Part shown: positions 18,568 through 26,031 of the stretch, one piece after another
Position numbering within the stretch: position 1 is the stretch's first letter
Layout of the letters: each line of letters begins with the position of its first letter
Source: Bacteroidales bacterium
Lineage (GTDB): Bacteria; Bacteroidota; Bacteroidia; Bacteroidales; Muribaculaceae
DNA: 64,000 nt
NCBI GenBank assembly: GCA_020860515.1
Contig: JAJBUG010000027.1
Coordinates: 1 to 64,000 of the forward strand
Direction: 5' to 3'
Position numbers and translations under genes: made by a program
The notes under the pieces: model-generated
What the model saw: the letters and a program-made list of their open reading frames with translations, nothing else
Databases searched by the model: none
Told to the model about the DNA's origin: nothing

Positions 18568-21500
18568 TTAGAATGAGAGGTTAAGACCTAAGGTATAGGT
18601 GCGCGGGGTGGGGTAGCGGCCCATATCATAGTTCTGCTTGCCAGCACTCTGGTTGAAGGCACCGATTTCAGGATCGTAGCCTTTGTACTTGGTCCAGGTG
18701 TACACGTTCTGCACGTTGAAATAAATCTTGGCGTTTTGCATGTGGGCAGCCTTGAGCCATTTGTTGGGCAGGTTGAATGCCAAGGAGATGTTCTGGATGC
18801 GCAGATAGTCGCCGTCTTCAATCCAGCGGTCGCTCATGCGGTTGTTGCCGTTGATGTCGAGGTTGCTGAATCGTGGAATGCCGTTGTGGCCTGGCAGGAG
18901 GTAGCAGTTGCTGATATCATCCTTTGAGCCAGTGGAATCATAGTAGCCAATTTCTGCGCGGTTGAGCACTCGCTTGGCTTGGTTGTCCCAGATTGAGCTG
19001 AGGCCCTCGGTGCGCCAGCGCGAGAAGTTGAAGATGTCGCCGCCGAACTGACCGATAAGACCGATGTTGAGTTCAAACCACTTGTAAGTGAATGTGTTGG
19101 TCCAGCCCCAAGTCAAATCGGGGTTGGGGTCGCCAATTATCACTTGGTCGCTTTCGTCGATTACGCCGTCCCCGTTCTGGTCAACGAACTTCACATCGCC
19201 TACCCATGCGCCATTCACCTTGTCAATCTTATTGTTGTAGGGGGTTGAGCTGCCAGTCTGGGTGGCCCAGCCTACGATGTCAGCTTCGTTCTCGAAGAGA
19301 CCAGCAGTTTCGTAGCCATAGAATACGCCGAGAGCATAGCCCTGAGCAATCATTGAGGTGGTCTGGAAGTTGGAGTACCAGTCTGCGCCATTGTAAATCA
19401 CAGCGTCGGGCTCGTTCATGGCAATAACCTTGTTCTTATTGTGGCTCATAGTGATTGCACTCTGCCAGAAGAAGTCCTTGGTAACGATGGGACGAAGGTT
19501 GAGCTGAATGTCGATACCCTCGTTGCGAGTCTTGCCTACGTTGGCCCATGGACTTTGGATCGAGCCCCATTCGTTGGTACCGTATTGTGGCGGTATCTGC
19601 ACCTGCATCAGCAGGTCCTTGGTGTCCTTGCGGTAAACATCGAGGGTGAGCTCGATTCGGTTGTTGAGCACTGCAAAGTCGATACCTGCGTTCCACTGCA
19701 CTGAAGACTCCCACTTAAGATCAGGGTTCGACAAGTTGCTGGGATAATATGCAGTGCCACTCGGTGTTACCATCGTGCTCATTGATGAGCCATAGAGATA
19801 GGTGGAAATGTTGGAGTTACCTACTTGTCCATAACCAAGGCGAACTTTCAGGTTGTTGAGCCAGCTGAGATCTTGCAAGAAGTGTTCTTGGTTGGCGCGC
19901 CATGCCAGAGCCACTGAGGGGAAATAGCCCCACTTGTGGTTGCTGCCGAATTTCGAGCTGCCATCAGCACGCAGGGTAGCGGTGAGCAGATAGCGGCTGT
20001 CGAATGCGTAGTTCAAGCGTCCGAAGAATGATGCTTGGCTCTGCGAATCCGCCCAACCCGAGTTGCTTACGAAGTCGCCATCTTCGGTCATGATGAAGAT
20101 GTCGTCGGTGGTGAAGTTTTTCTTGATAAGGCTGGTGCCGTTCCAAGATGACTTTGAAGCCTCGAAGCCGACCATCATGGTCACATCATGCTTCTTGGCA
20201 AAGGTCTGGTGATAGGTGATATAATCCTTCTGCATCCAGTACCATGAATGGTCTTCGCGGTGCATCATTTGGTTGATGTCGTTGCTTACTTGGCCGAACT
20301 GGTAGCGGGGGATATAAGCCTTGTTTTGGTTCTGTGAGGCATCGAATGCGTACTCGGCGCGGAACTTGAAGTATTTCAAGAAGTCGGCCTCAGCGTAGAA
20401 GTTACCCATGATGCGTTGGCGCAGGAGCTTGTTATTGGTCTGCAGGGCTAAGGCTACGGGATTCCAGGTAGATGAGCCGTTCACGGTCTCAGGACCAGCC
20501 CAGTTGCCGTCGTAGTCGCGCACGGGCACTGATGGCTGCATGGTGATAGCTTGCATGATCACACCGTCGCTACCGTCCTGGCGGGTAATGGTTTCATCAG
20601 TGCGGGTGTAAGCGAGGCTGCCGCCCACCTTGAGGAATGAGAAGAGCTGATTATCGATGTTGAAGCGAGTATTGAAGCGGTTGAAGTCGGATCCAATGAT
20701 GATACCTTCCTGGTCCATATAGCCAGCCGACATCGCATATTGTGTCTTGTCGTTGCCGCCAGTCATGCTCACTTGGTGGCTTTGCATAAAGGCTGTGCGG
20801 AAGATCTCATCTTGCCAGTCGGTGCCGTTGCCAAGGAGCGATGGGTCGCTGTAAGTGGTGTCGAAGTTTGATGAATTGAGGATGCCTTCGTCGTAGAGGC
20901 CCTTTTGATAGGTAGCATATTCGCGCAGGTCCATCATGTCGAGCTTTTTGGCCACTGTCTGCCAAGCTACATAGCCATCGTAGGTGATGCTGCTGTGGCC
21001 AGCACTACCGCGGCGAGTAGTGACCAGCACAACGCCGTTGGCGCCCGCTGCACCGTAGATGGCGCAGGCCGAAGCGTCCTTCAGCACGTCGATGCTTACA
21101 ATATCGCTCGGTGCGATGGCAGCCAAGGGGTTGACTGTGGTCTGGCCGTTTGAGCCTCCCATCCAGTCGAAACCGCCGATATCATTGTTGCCGCTGCTCA
21201 TCGGCACACCGTCAATCACATAAAGAGGTTCGTTGGAGTTGTTGATAGAGCTTGCACCGCGGATGCGCACCGAGGTGGCTCCGCCAGGAGCGCCCGAGTT
21301 CTGGGTTACTTGCACACCGGCTACCTTGCCTTGGAGCATCTGGTCGGCATTGGTGACGATGGTTTTGCGCATTTGCTCTTCGGAGAGCGAGGCCACTGAG
21401 CCAGTGATGTCGCTCTTGCGCTGAGTGCCATAACCCACGACTACTACTTCATCGAGGGCTTGGGTGTCGTCGGAGAGTTTGACTTCGATATGGGTGCGCC

Positions 21501-21774
21501 CATTGAGTGCTACTTCTTCGGTCTTAGTGCCTACGTAAGAAATCACAAGGGTCGCCTTGGGTGAGGTGACTTTGATGGAGAAATTGCCATCAATATCAGT
21601 GTTCACGCCAGCTTTTTGGCCCTTTTCGATAACAGAGGCTCCGATTACATCGTCGCCCAGGTTATCAGTGACATGGCCAGTGACTGTGGTCGTTTGTGCG
21701 GCAAGGCTCAGTGTCGCTATCGCAAACAGCGTCAGCAAGAAGGTCCTTAGCTGCATACAGCTTTTAGTTTTCAT
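18568..21774 (-). CDS. SusC-family TonB-dependent outer-membrane transporter (mannan PUL)
   Basis: A 1068-residue TonB-dependent transporter and the first gene of the PUL. A signal peptide is followed by a carboxypeptidase-regulatory-like beta domain (TTVTGHVTDNLGDDVIGASVIEKGQ). Next come the TonB-box/plug junction LDEVVVVGYGTQRKSDITGSVAS near 107-129, a plug with VRIRGASSINNSNEPLYVIDG, and the beta-barrel, ending in TYTLGLNLSF with the terminal Phe typical of outer-membrane proteins. It imports oligosaccharides released at the surface, powered by TonB. A -7 promoter element lies about 107 bp upstream with a 9-bp inverted repeat behind it. Confidence 0.97.
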   Translation of the reverse strand: MKTKSCMQLRTFLLTLFAIATLSLAAQTTTVTGHVTDNLGDDVIGASVIEKGQKAGVNTDIDGNFSIKVTSPKATLVISYVGTKTEEVALNGRTHIEVKLSDDTQALDEVVVVGYGTQRKSDITGSVASLSEEQMRKTIVTNADQMLQGKVAGVQVTQNSGAPGGATSVRIRGASSINNSNEPLYVIDGVPMSSGNNDIGGFDWMGGSNGQTTVNPLAAIAPSDIVSIDVLKDASACAIYGAAGANGVVLVTTRRGSAGHSSITYDGYVAWQTVAKKLDMMDLREYATYQKGLYDEGILNSSNFDTTYSDPSLLGNGTDWQDEIFRTAFMQSHQVSMTGGNDKTQYAMSAGYMDQEGIIIGSDFNRFNTRFNIDNQLFSFLKVGGSLAYTRTDETITRQDGSDGVIMQAITMQPSVPVRDYDGNWAGPETVNGSSTWNPVALALQTNNKLLRQRIMGNFYAEADFLKYFKFRAEYAFDASQNQNKAYIPRYQFGQVSNDINQMMHREDHSWYWMQKDYITYHQTFAKKHDVTMMVGFEASKSSWNGTSLIKKNFTTDDIFIMTEDGDFVSNSGWADSQSQASFFGRLNYAFDSRYLLTATLRADGSSKFGSNHKWGYFPSVALAWRANQEHFLQDLSWLNNLKVRLGYGQVGNSNISTYLYGSSMSTMVTPSGTAYYPSNLSNPDLKWESSVQWNAGIDFAVLNNRIELTLDVYRKDTKDLLMQVQIPPQYGTNEWGSIQSPWANVGKTRNEGIDIQLNLRPIVTKDFFWQSAITMSHNKNKVIAMNEPDAVIYNGADWYSNFQTTSMIAQGYALGVFYGYETAGLFENEADIVGWATQTGSSTPYNNKIDKVNGAWVGDVKFVDQNGDGVIDESDQVIIGDPNPDLTWGWTNTFTYKWFELNIGLIGQFGGDIFNFSRWRTEGLSSIWDNQAKRVLNRAEIGYYDSTGSKDDISNCYLLPGHNGIPRFSNLDINGNNRMSDRWIEDGDYLRIQNISLAFNLPNKWLKAAHMQNAKIYFNVQNVYTWTKYKGYDPEIGAFNQSAGKQNYDMGRYPTPRTYTLGLNLSF

Positions 21775-21880
21775 GCACTGTGGTTTGATGTTGGTTTATT
21801 ATTTTAGATTAGTTGTTGCTAAGCAAGAGTTTAAGCGGTTAGTTTCGTCCAGACAGAAAGTTCTCATGGATTCTACACTG

Positions 21881-21948
21881 CAAAGTTACTACTTTAATCA
21901 AAGTAAAAATAATACTTTTTTATCAGTCTTTTGTAAAATCTGATAAAA
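21881..21948 (-). promoter_or_regulatory. Promoter and putative operator of the mannan PUL
   Basis: TAACTTTG on the minus strand at 21881-21888 fits the Bacteroidota -7 consensus, leaving a leader of roughly 100 nt before SusC. No good -33 TTTG is at the usual spacing, suggesting dependence on an activator. Further upstream, perfect 9-bp arms TTTTATCAG (21918-21926) and CTGATAAAA (21940-21948) are separated by 13 bp. They are placed where a dimeric activator could bind. Confidence 0.5.
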
Positions 21949-22030
21949 TCGTAACTTTAACATTTCCTCCTTAATTTAGCAAAAATCCAAATTTCCCCGG
22001 CTTGGCTTATGTATTTTGAGGATACTGGGT

Positions 22031-23134
22031 CTATTTTGAATTGTATTTACGTTTGGATTTAAGACCTACCATGTTTTTAAGGACTTTGAGAATGACCTCT
22101 TTATTTGTATAGCCATCCAAAGGCTTTCCTGCCAAGCGTCTATCTACTTTGATTTTTGCTCGCGTCATTGCCTCGTCCGTCTCTTTTAATGATTTCACTC
22201 TATTTTTTAGATCGGCAATTTCATCTGAAATAGGCGGCACCATCTCCGGCAATGGCAAAATGTCGAACTCTTCGTTAACAAAATTATGTTTCTCCCATTT
22301 TTTAGCCTCCTTTACAGGAATATATTCCTTGTCAACGAAATAAATCTCCAAGTGAGTATCTACGAAAAATGGTTCATCGTAAGGATTGAACTGAAACATA
22401 TTTCGTCCCCGTCCTCGGCTCTCCACATCACAGTATAAAATTTCAAGGTCTCTGATGCTAAGAGTATCGGATGTGATGTTGCGAAAGTCAAAGGTCAACT
22501 TAAATTTGTCAAATTCCATTGAATTGCGACGATTCCACCAATCTTCACCTTCATCTTCAAAGACATTAACCGAGGGGCGAAACAATGTGGATAGGCCAGG
22601 AATAAATTTCCTGCTGGTTGTGTCCACCATCGCATTTGTCATAAAGCTGATATGGTCGCCATTTTTATGCCAAATCTGCACTGGGCTGTATTTGCCATGT
22701 ATTGTGTCGGATAGCACCTCGGCATTCAGCATCTTCTGAGGGATTGGCACCGGATTGATCAGCCCAATCCAATCGGACCATGAAAAGTGTTGGTTAAACT
22801 TATCACTTACGCTATCCCTACCATCTTTGTTTTTAAACTGGTAATATGATTCTGTTGATAAGATTCTGGGCCAGTTCCAGCCTTTGTAGTGAGCCTTTGC
22901 GCTTGTAGGCAGCATAAAGTCGATCCATTTTTCACGAAAGAGCAATGCCGTGTCGGTATAAGTATAGAGGGTTGAGTAGTCTCGTACGTAGGCCAAGATA
23001 TGCAACATTCTCTTTTCTTTAGCATTGACCACAACCTCGTTGAGTTGGATAGAATCTTTCCACTGAGGGCCGCTATGCATTGAGAGTGCTATCAATACAG
23101 CTGTGATCAATAAAAAGATTCTTTTTCCTTTCAT
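22031..23134 (-). CDS. Unknown exported protein with a TonB-plug-like LNEVVV motif
   Basis: A 367-residue protein I do not recognise. It starts with a Lys-rich end and a hydrophobic segment (IFLLITAVLIALSMHSG), likely a cleaved signal peptide. It then has SIQLNEVVVNAKEKRML, which copies the LxEVVV sequence usually found between the carboxypeptidase-like domain and plug of TonB-dependent receptors. No barrel follows; the rest is a soluble-looking mixed region with a charged C-terminal helix (ADLKNRVKSLKETDEAMTRAKIKVDRRLAG) and a basic tail. It is monocistronic, with its own TAAATTTG element at 23166-23173. It is probably periplasmic or outer-membrane associated; the function is unknown. Confidence 0.7.
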   Translation of the reverse strand: MKGKRIFLLITAVLIALSMHSGPQWKDSIQLNEVVVNAKEKRMLHILAYVRDYSTLYTYTDTALLFREKWIDFMLPTSAKAHYKGWNWPRILSTESYYQFKNKDGRDSVSDKFNQHFSWSDWIGLINPVPIPQKMLNAEVLSDTIHGKYSPVQIWHKNGDHISFMTNAMVDTTSRKFIPGLSTLFRPSVNVFEDEGEDWWNRRNSMEFDKFKLTFDFRNITSDTLSIRDLEILYCDVESRGRGRNMFQFNPYDEPFFVDTHLEIYFVDKEYIPVKEAKKWEKHNFVNEEFDILPLPEMVPPISDEIADLKNRVKSLKETDEAMTRAKIKVDRRLAGKPLDGYTNKEVILKVLKNMVGLKSKRKYNSK

Positions 23135-23165
23135 ATCAAATCCAATAGATTATAAAATTTTTGTA

Positions 23166-23173
23166 CAAATTTA
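23166..23173 (-). promoter_or_regulatory. -7 promoter element for the 367-residue exported protein
   Basis: TAAATTTG on the minus strand matches TAnnTTTG and lies 31 bp upstream of the start codon. A CAAT at 23191-23194 is a poor -33 match. Confidence 0.45.
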
Positions 23174-23334
23174 CGCAATAACTATATAACCAATTCTTTA
23201 TAATCTCTAAAAATACTTAATAAATATTCAAATACCCCAAAGAGAAACTACTAATTGGTGAAGTTCCAACCTTACCAAACAATATGGCCTTTGCCTCATC
23301 GGCGGTGTAGATTTCTATAACAAGAAAATTTGTG

Positions 23335-23375
23335 TTCACTTTTTTTGTGAATCTAAAAATTTTTCTTTACCTTTG
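23335..23375 (+). promoter_or_regulatory. higBA-type promoter with overlapping palindromic operator
   Basis: A textbook Bacteroidota promoter: TTTG at 23344-23347, a 20-bp gap, then TACCTTTG at 23368-23375. The -33 box overlaps the inverted repeat TTCAC (23335-23339), seven T, GTGAA (23347-23351). This is well placed for repression by the HTH antitoxin encoded downstream. The toxin remnant starts 18 bp after the -7 box. Confidence 0.65.
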
Positions 23376-23392
23376 CTGTTAAAATTGTGAAT

Positions 23393-23518
23393 ATGAACAT
23401 ATTCTTTGATCAACAATATTTGGCTGACTTGTATCAGACAGGAGATGGCGGTAAAAAACATCGCTTTCAGCCTCAGATTGTCAAGAAGTATATTCAAATT
23501 ATTGATCTGATTAAATAA
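23393..23518 (+). pseudogene. Truncated HigB/RelE-type toxin remnant (41 codons)
   Basis: A short frame that starts MNIFFDQQYLADLYQTGDGG and continues with KKHRFQPQIVKKYIQIIDLIK before a TAA stop. It matches the N-terminal part of Bacteroidota HigB-like toxins, which usually run to about 100 residues and keep catalytic residues in the missing C-terminal half. The stop is eight bases before the HigA-type antitoxin, the normal gene spacing, so the loss looks like an internal deletion. The product should be inactive as an RNase. Confidence 0.7.
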
Positions 23519-23526
23519 TTAGAATT

Positions 23527-23862
23527 ATGGATACTAAGAATAGAATATCTGCAAACAAACTTAATTCATATATCCCCACTCATCCGGGGGAGATTCTAAA
23601 GGATGAGATTGAATTTAGGGGAATTTCTCAGCGTCAATTGGCTGAGGATATGGGAATGCGTTATACTGTATTGAATGAAATTCTTAATGCACATCGTCCA
23701 TTAACAGAAAAGACAGCTCTTATGTTCGAAGCAGCTTTAGGTGTTGAAGCAGAACCCCTGCTTCGTCTTCAATCCACTTACAACTTACAGACTATTCGCA
23801 AAGACAGCTCCTTTATGGCTCAAATAGCCAAAATCCGTCGCATCGCCGCAGCCGTGCTATAA
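23527..23862 (+). CDS. higA: HigA-type antitoxin, XRE/HTH domain
   Basis: A 111-residue protein of the HigA family. The segment YIPTHPGEILKDEIEFRGISQRQLAEDMGM is the characteristic N-terminal part, followed by a helix-turn-helix (RQLAEDMGMRYTVLNEILNAHRPLT, about 36-60) and a C-terminal dimerisation tail. It would bind the palindrome at 23335-23351 and repress its own operon. Its toxin partner upstream is truncated, so it may now be a solitary autoregulator or protect against related toxins elsewhere. A strong hairpin terminator follows five bases after the stop. Confidence 0.88.
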   Translation: MDTKNRISANKLNSYIPTHPGEILKDEIEFRGISQRQLAEDMGMRYTVLNEILNAHRPLTEKTALMFEAALGVEAEPLLRLQSTYNLQTIRKDSSFMAQIAKIRRIAAAVL

Positions 23863-23866
23863 AAAA

Positions 23867-23902
23867 CAATGAGACAAACAAATCAGGTTGTTTATCTCAT
23901 TG
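23867..23902. terminator. Hairpin terminator downstream of higA (copy of the DUF2795 gene terminator)
   Basis: Arms CAATGAGACAAACAA (23867-23881) and TTGTTTATCTCATTG (23888-23902) pair at 14 of 15 positions around a 6-nt loop. Nearly the same hairpin follows the DUF2795 gene at 34400-34437, and both carry an adjacent sequence encoding an acidic EEEY end. Confidence 0.75.
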
Positions 23903-23931
23903 GTTTATAGAGGTTTATTGATTTTGATAGA

Positions 23932-23963
23932 TTAGTATTCTTCTTCGTAGAAGAAGAAATTAG
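23932..23963 (-). pseudogene. 3'-end relic of a DUF2795-type gene (NFFFYEEEY-stop)
   Basis: On the minus strand these bases read NFFFYEEEY followed by TAA, nearly the C-terminus DDFFFDEEEY of the intact DUF2795 gene at 34466-34714. The downstream hairpin is conserved too (23867-23902). No upstream coding continuation is visible. It looks like a leftover tail of a deleted or recombined second copy. Confidence 0.55.
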
Positions 23964-24051
23964 CCCTTACTCTTCAAGTATTTAGTTTTAAACCTGTCGT
24001 TTAGGGGAAACCTATTTGGAACTGAAACGCTGTAAAACGCAGTGGGGATAC

Positions 24052-24513
24052 TTACATCTCATCAAACGATAGAGTACCTTTATTGATTGCCTTGGCTAAT
24101 TGCAGTTTCATTTCTTCGGTTATATCTGTGCCATCTATGAAATGATGCAACCACTCAATGAAGAAATTAGTGTCAATATTACCAGCTGCCAAATGGTAGA
24201 TTATCGCCTCGGCATACTTCATCAATGTGGAGGCTTTCCAATAGTGTTCATTCCGATACAAGAAGTAAGCCCCAAGCGTTAAGGCGATTCGCTTGTTTCC
24301 ATCGTTGAAATAATGACCAGTACAGAAGCGTGACATTAAGAACGACAACTTATCCACGAATGTGGGATAATAAAGGTCATTTTGGACGAAATCCAACACT
24401 GACCTAATATTGCCCTCGTCACGTACACCCGAGAAGCCTCCACCGCTATGGTGGATTGTCTTGGCATACACATCTAATACCTCCTCATAGGTAGGATATC
24501 GCACCTCATTCAT
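24052..24513 (-). CDS. Fic/Doc-family protein (death-on-curing type toxin)
   Basis: A 153-residue Doc-like protein. The active-site motif is HYFNDGNKRIALTLGAYFL near 67-85, matching the Doc form HxFx(D/N)(A/G)NKR. The His is the catalytic base, and the DGNKR loop handles phosphate. Doc phosphorylates EF-Tu, while most Fic proteins add AMP; which applies here cannot be told from sequence. The N-terminal helix (PTYEEVLDVYAKTIHHSGGGFSGVRDEG) is also typical of Doc. No inhibitory (S/T)xxxE(G/N) helix is obvious, so the antitoxin should be separate. It overlaps the RhuM-like gene by eight bp, making that its likely partner. Confidence 0.85.
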   Translation of the reverse strand: MNEVRYPTYEEVLDVYAKTIHHSGGGFSGVRDEGNIRSVLDFVQNDLYYPTFVDKLSFLMSRFCTGHYFNDGNKRIALTLGAYFLYRNEHYWKASTLMKYAEAIIYHLAAGNIDTNFFIEWLHHFIDGTDITEEMKLQLAKAINKGTLSFDEM

Positions 24514-25522
24514 CTTCTGCCTGCTTTAGTCTGCGTAAAACATCTTGATTGTCGGCCAATATCTTATCGAAGTCAACCGATTGTTCACCTAAGAACTTTT
24601 CAAAATCCTCGGGCGACATAGGCTCGAGATACTCTTTTATGTTGTTATGAAGCACCTCTCTGAGGCTTAGGTCTCGCGACGCCATCTTCGTCCGCGCATC
24701 ATGTAGGAATGGCTCCATCATTGGAGTCTCTGCTATCTGTTGAACTATTTCTTCGACTTCCTTTTGCTCTAACTGTCTGTTGCCCTCTGTGGCTCGTTTT
24801 GTTATCTCCTTGCCTATCGTTACCTCAAAGGAAGAGATAACCCGAAGCACCTCAGCATATAGCGTAGCCTTTACATTATCCGATGACTTCAATTTTAATA
24901 GTTCTCGATACTCTTTGGCCTTCTCCTTAAAGACAGCCTTGTAAATCATATCGGTGACTTGAGCGTACTTGTAAGTGGAATGACCCACTACATAACGCCC
25001 TACTGCCTCGGTAAAGACCTTGCGGTAATTAGTCTCTTGGATAGCGGCTCCAAGATACTCTTCATCCCTGCGGTTAATGTACTTAGTGCCTCCTCCTGCC
25101 TTTTCATTGATGGTAGAGATTACAATATCGAGTATTAGGTTTCTTAACTTACGTGCTGGCTCACTCTCCACCAAGAGCATACCAAGGTTGAGGAATGAAC
25201 GGAAATTGAAGAGGCTTAATCGTTGAGCTTTGTTTCCGACATTTATGTCGGAAACAAATTGTAACTTAAACTCTTTCAGACGTTTACCCCGACATAAAAA
25301 GTATCCGTTATGAGTAAGTTCGTCTTCGTTTTCTTCAATACAACGTTCAATGGTGCGTACATCCACTTGGTAGAAATCCGCAACCATCTGTTTGGTGTAA
25401 CGAAACTCCCCTTCAAAAAATAACCCCTTGAATCCAAGCCTCTCTTGGATTGCTTCGACCGCAAAACGATTATTCAAAACATTCTGGCGGTCGATATTGG
25501 ATGTGGTTAAATTACTAGCCAT
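24506..25522 (-). CDS. RhuM-like DNA-binding protein, candidate antitoxin or partner of the Fic/Doc protein
   Basis: A 338-residue protein resembling the RhuM/virulence-RhuM family of DNA-associated proteins. Near the N-terminus, RYTKQMVADFYQVDVRTIERCIEENEDEL is a clear helix-turn-helix. The middle (INRRDEEYLGAAIQETNYRKVFTEAVGRYVVGHSTYKY) is alpha-helical and the C-terminus is acidic. An upstream in-frame TTG at 25546 lies inside the TAACTTTG promoter box (25544-25551), so the ATG at 25520-25522 is the correct start. A conserved palindrome occurs inside the gene (25231-25256) and twice upstream. The eight-bp overlap with fic suggests coupled translation, as in toxin-antitoxin pairs. Confidence 0.75.
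   Translation of the reverse strand: MASNLTTSNIDRQNVLNNRFAVEAIQERLGFKGLFFEGEFRYTKQMVADFYQVDVRTIERCIEENEDELTHNGYFLCRGKRLKEFKLQFVSDINVGNKAQRLSLFNFRSFLNLGMLLVESEPARKLRNLILDIVISTINEKAGGGTKYINRRDEEYLGAAIQETNYRKVFTEAVGRYVVGHSTYKYAQVTDMIYKAVFKEKAKEYRELLKLKSSDNVKATLYAEVLRVISSFEVTIGKEITKRATEGNRQLEQKEVEEIVQQIAETPMMEPFLHDARTKMASRDLSLREVLHNNIKEYLEPMSPEDFEKFLGEQSVDFDKILADNQDVLRRLKQAEDE
25231..25256. repeat. Palindrome copy 1 (inside the RhuM-like gene)
   Basis: TGTTTCCGACAT, TT, ATGTCGGAAACA: perfect 12-bp arms around a 2-nt centre. It encodes part of the FVSDINVGNK segment, so it is constrained by coding as well as symmetry. The core CCGACAT/ATGTCGG is shared with the two upstream copies, and the flank after it (AAATTGTAAC) is shared with copy 2. 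Confidence 0.9.
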
Positions 25523-25543
25523 ATAATTTTTTGGTATTTTCTG

Positions 25544-25551
25544 CAAAGTTA
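25544..25551 (-). promoter_or_regulatory. -7 promoter element of the RhuM-like/Fic operon
   Basis: TAACTTTG on the minus strand, 21 bp upstream of the ATG. Its position rules out the in-frame TTG as start codon. Confidence 0.6.
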
Positions 25552-25662
25552 CGAAAAAAATCTGTACCCTCCCCGAACTTAAAGAATTTTCTTACAACTT
25601 CCTAATGACCGTCAGCGGAAGAGGACAACCTATATAATCCATTGCTGTTTTATCTTTAAAGT

Positions 25663-25692
25663 TTTGCTCCCGACATAAATGTCGGGAGCAAA
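25663..25692. repeat. Palindrome copy 2 (upstream of the RhuM-like gene)
   Basis: TTTGCTCCCGACAT, AA, ATGTCGGGAGCAAA: perfect 14-bp arms. The following 55 or so bases resemble the coding sequence after copy 1 (AAATTGTAAC, then a degenerate ACATAAAAA), so this is a decayed duplicate of that part of the gene rather than a bare operator. Confidence 0.9.
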
Positions 25693-25753
25693 TTGTAACA
25701 CAAATATTTTCAAGCACTTAAACCAACATAAAAATAAGGAAACCCAATTGTCA

Positions 25754-25779
25754 ACTTCCCGACATAAATGTCGGGAAGT
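25754..25779. repeat. Palindrome copy 3
   Basis: ACTTCCCGACAT, AA, ATGTCGGGAAGT: perfect 12-bp arms, 62 bp after the end of copy 2. The core is identical to copy 2. The flanks differ but still pair, which shows compensatory change and argues that the palindromic form itself is maintained. Confidence 0.9.
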
Positions 25780-25846
25780 CATAACTAACTATTTGTTTTT
25801 CAAACCATTAACCCATCATAAAACTTATAAATTCATTCAACGCTCT

Positions 25847-25942
25847 CTACAACCTGCCGAAGGGCCAGCCGAGGCCGAAGCCGATGGAGTTGGCTGAGAT
25901 GTTGCCGTTGTACTCCAAGCGTGGGCCCAAGCGGAAAATTTG
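25847..25942 (-). pseudogene. C-terminal relic of an outer-membrane-type protein
   Basis: On the minus strand this GC-richer patch reads RLGPRLEYNGNISANSI, then GFGLGWPFGRL and a TAG stop. The glycine/aromatic-rich pattern looks like the last strands of a beta-barrel or an outer-membrane-associated protein. Upstream of it the frame dissolves into AT-rich sequence with no sensible continuation. It contrasts sharply in base composition with its surroundings, suggesting a fragment left by recombination. The parent family is not identified. Confidence 0.4.
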
Positions 25943-25987
25943 AAATAAAATATTTTCAAAAAATGACCCTATGTGAAAAATAATTAG

Positions 25988-25995
25988 TACCTTTG
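25988..25995 (+). promoter_or_regulatory. -7 promoter element for the structured RNA / lipoprotein transcript
   Basis: TACCTTTG matches TAnnTTTG. It is followed by a small hairpin (AACCTAC, AGAG, GTAGGTT at 26008-26025) and then the large nested structure. No convincing -33 TTTG is at 19-21 bp. Confidence 0.5.
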
Positions 25996-26031
25996 CACTA
26001 CAAAACAAACCTACAGAGGTAGGTTGCAAAC

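Noticed and set aside
22031..23134. TonB-dependent receptor fragment
   Set aside because: Only the LNEVVV motif matches; there is no plug or barrel sequence and the protein ends with its own soluble tail, so it is treated as a separate intact gene.
25546..25546. TTG start giving a longer RhuM-like protein
   Set aside because: The TTG is part of the TAACTTTG promoter box, so it cannot be in the mRNA.
25231..25779. CRISPR array
   Set aside because: Only three palindromes with unequal spacing (about 407 and 62 bp), one inside a gene, and no cas genes.
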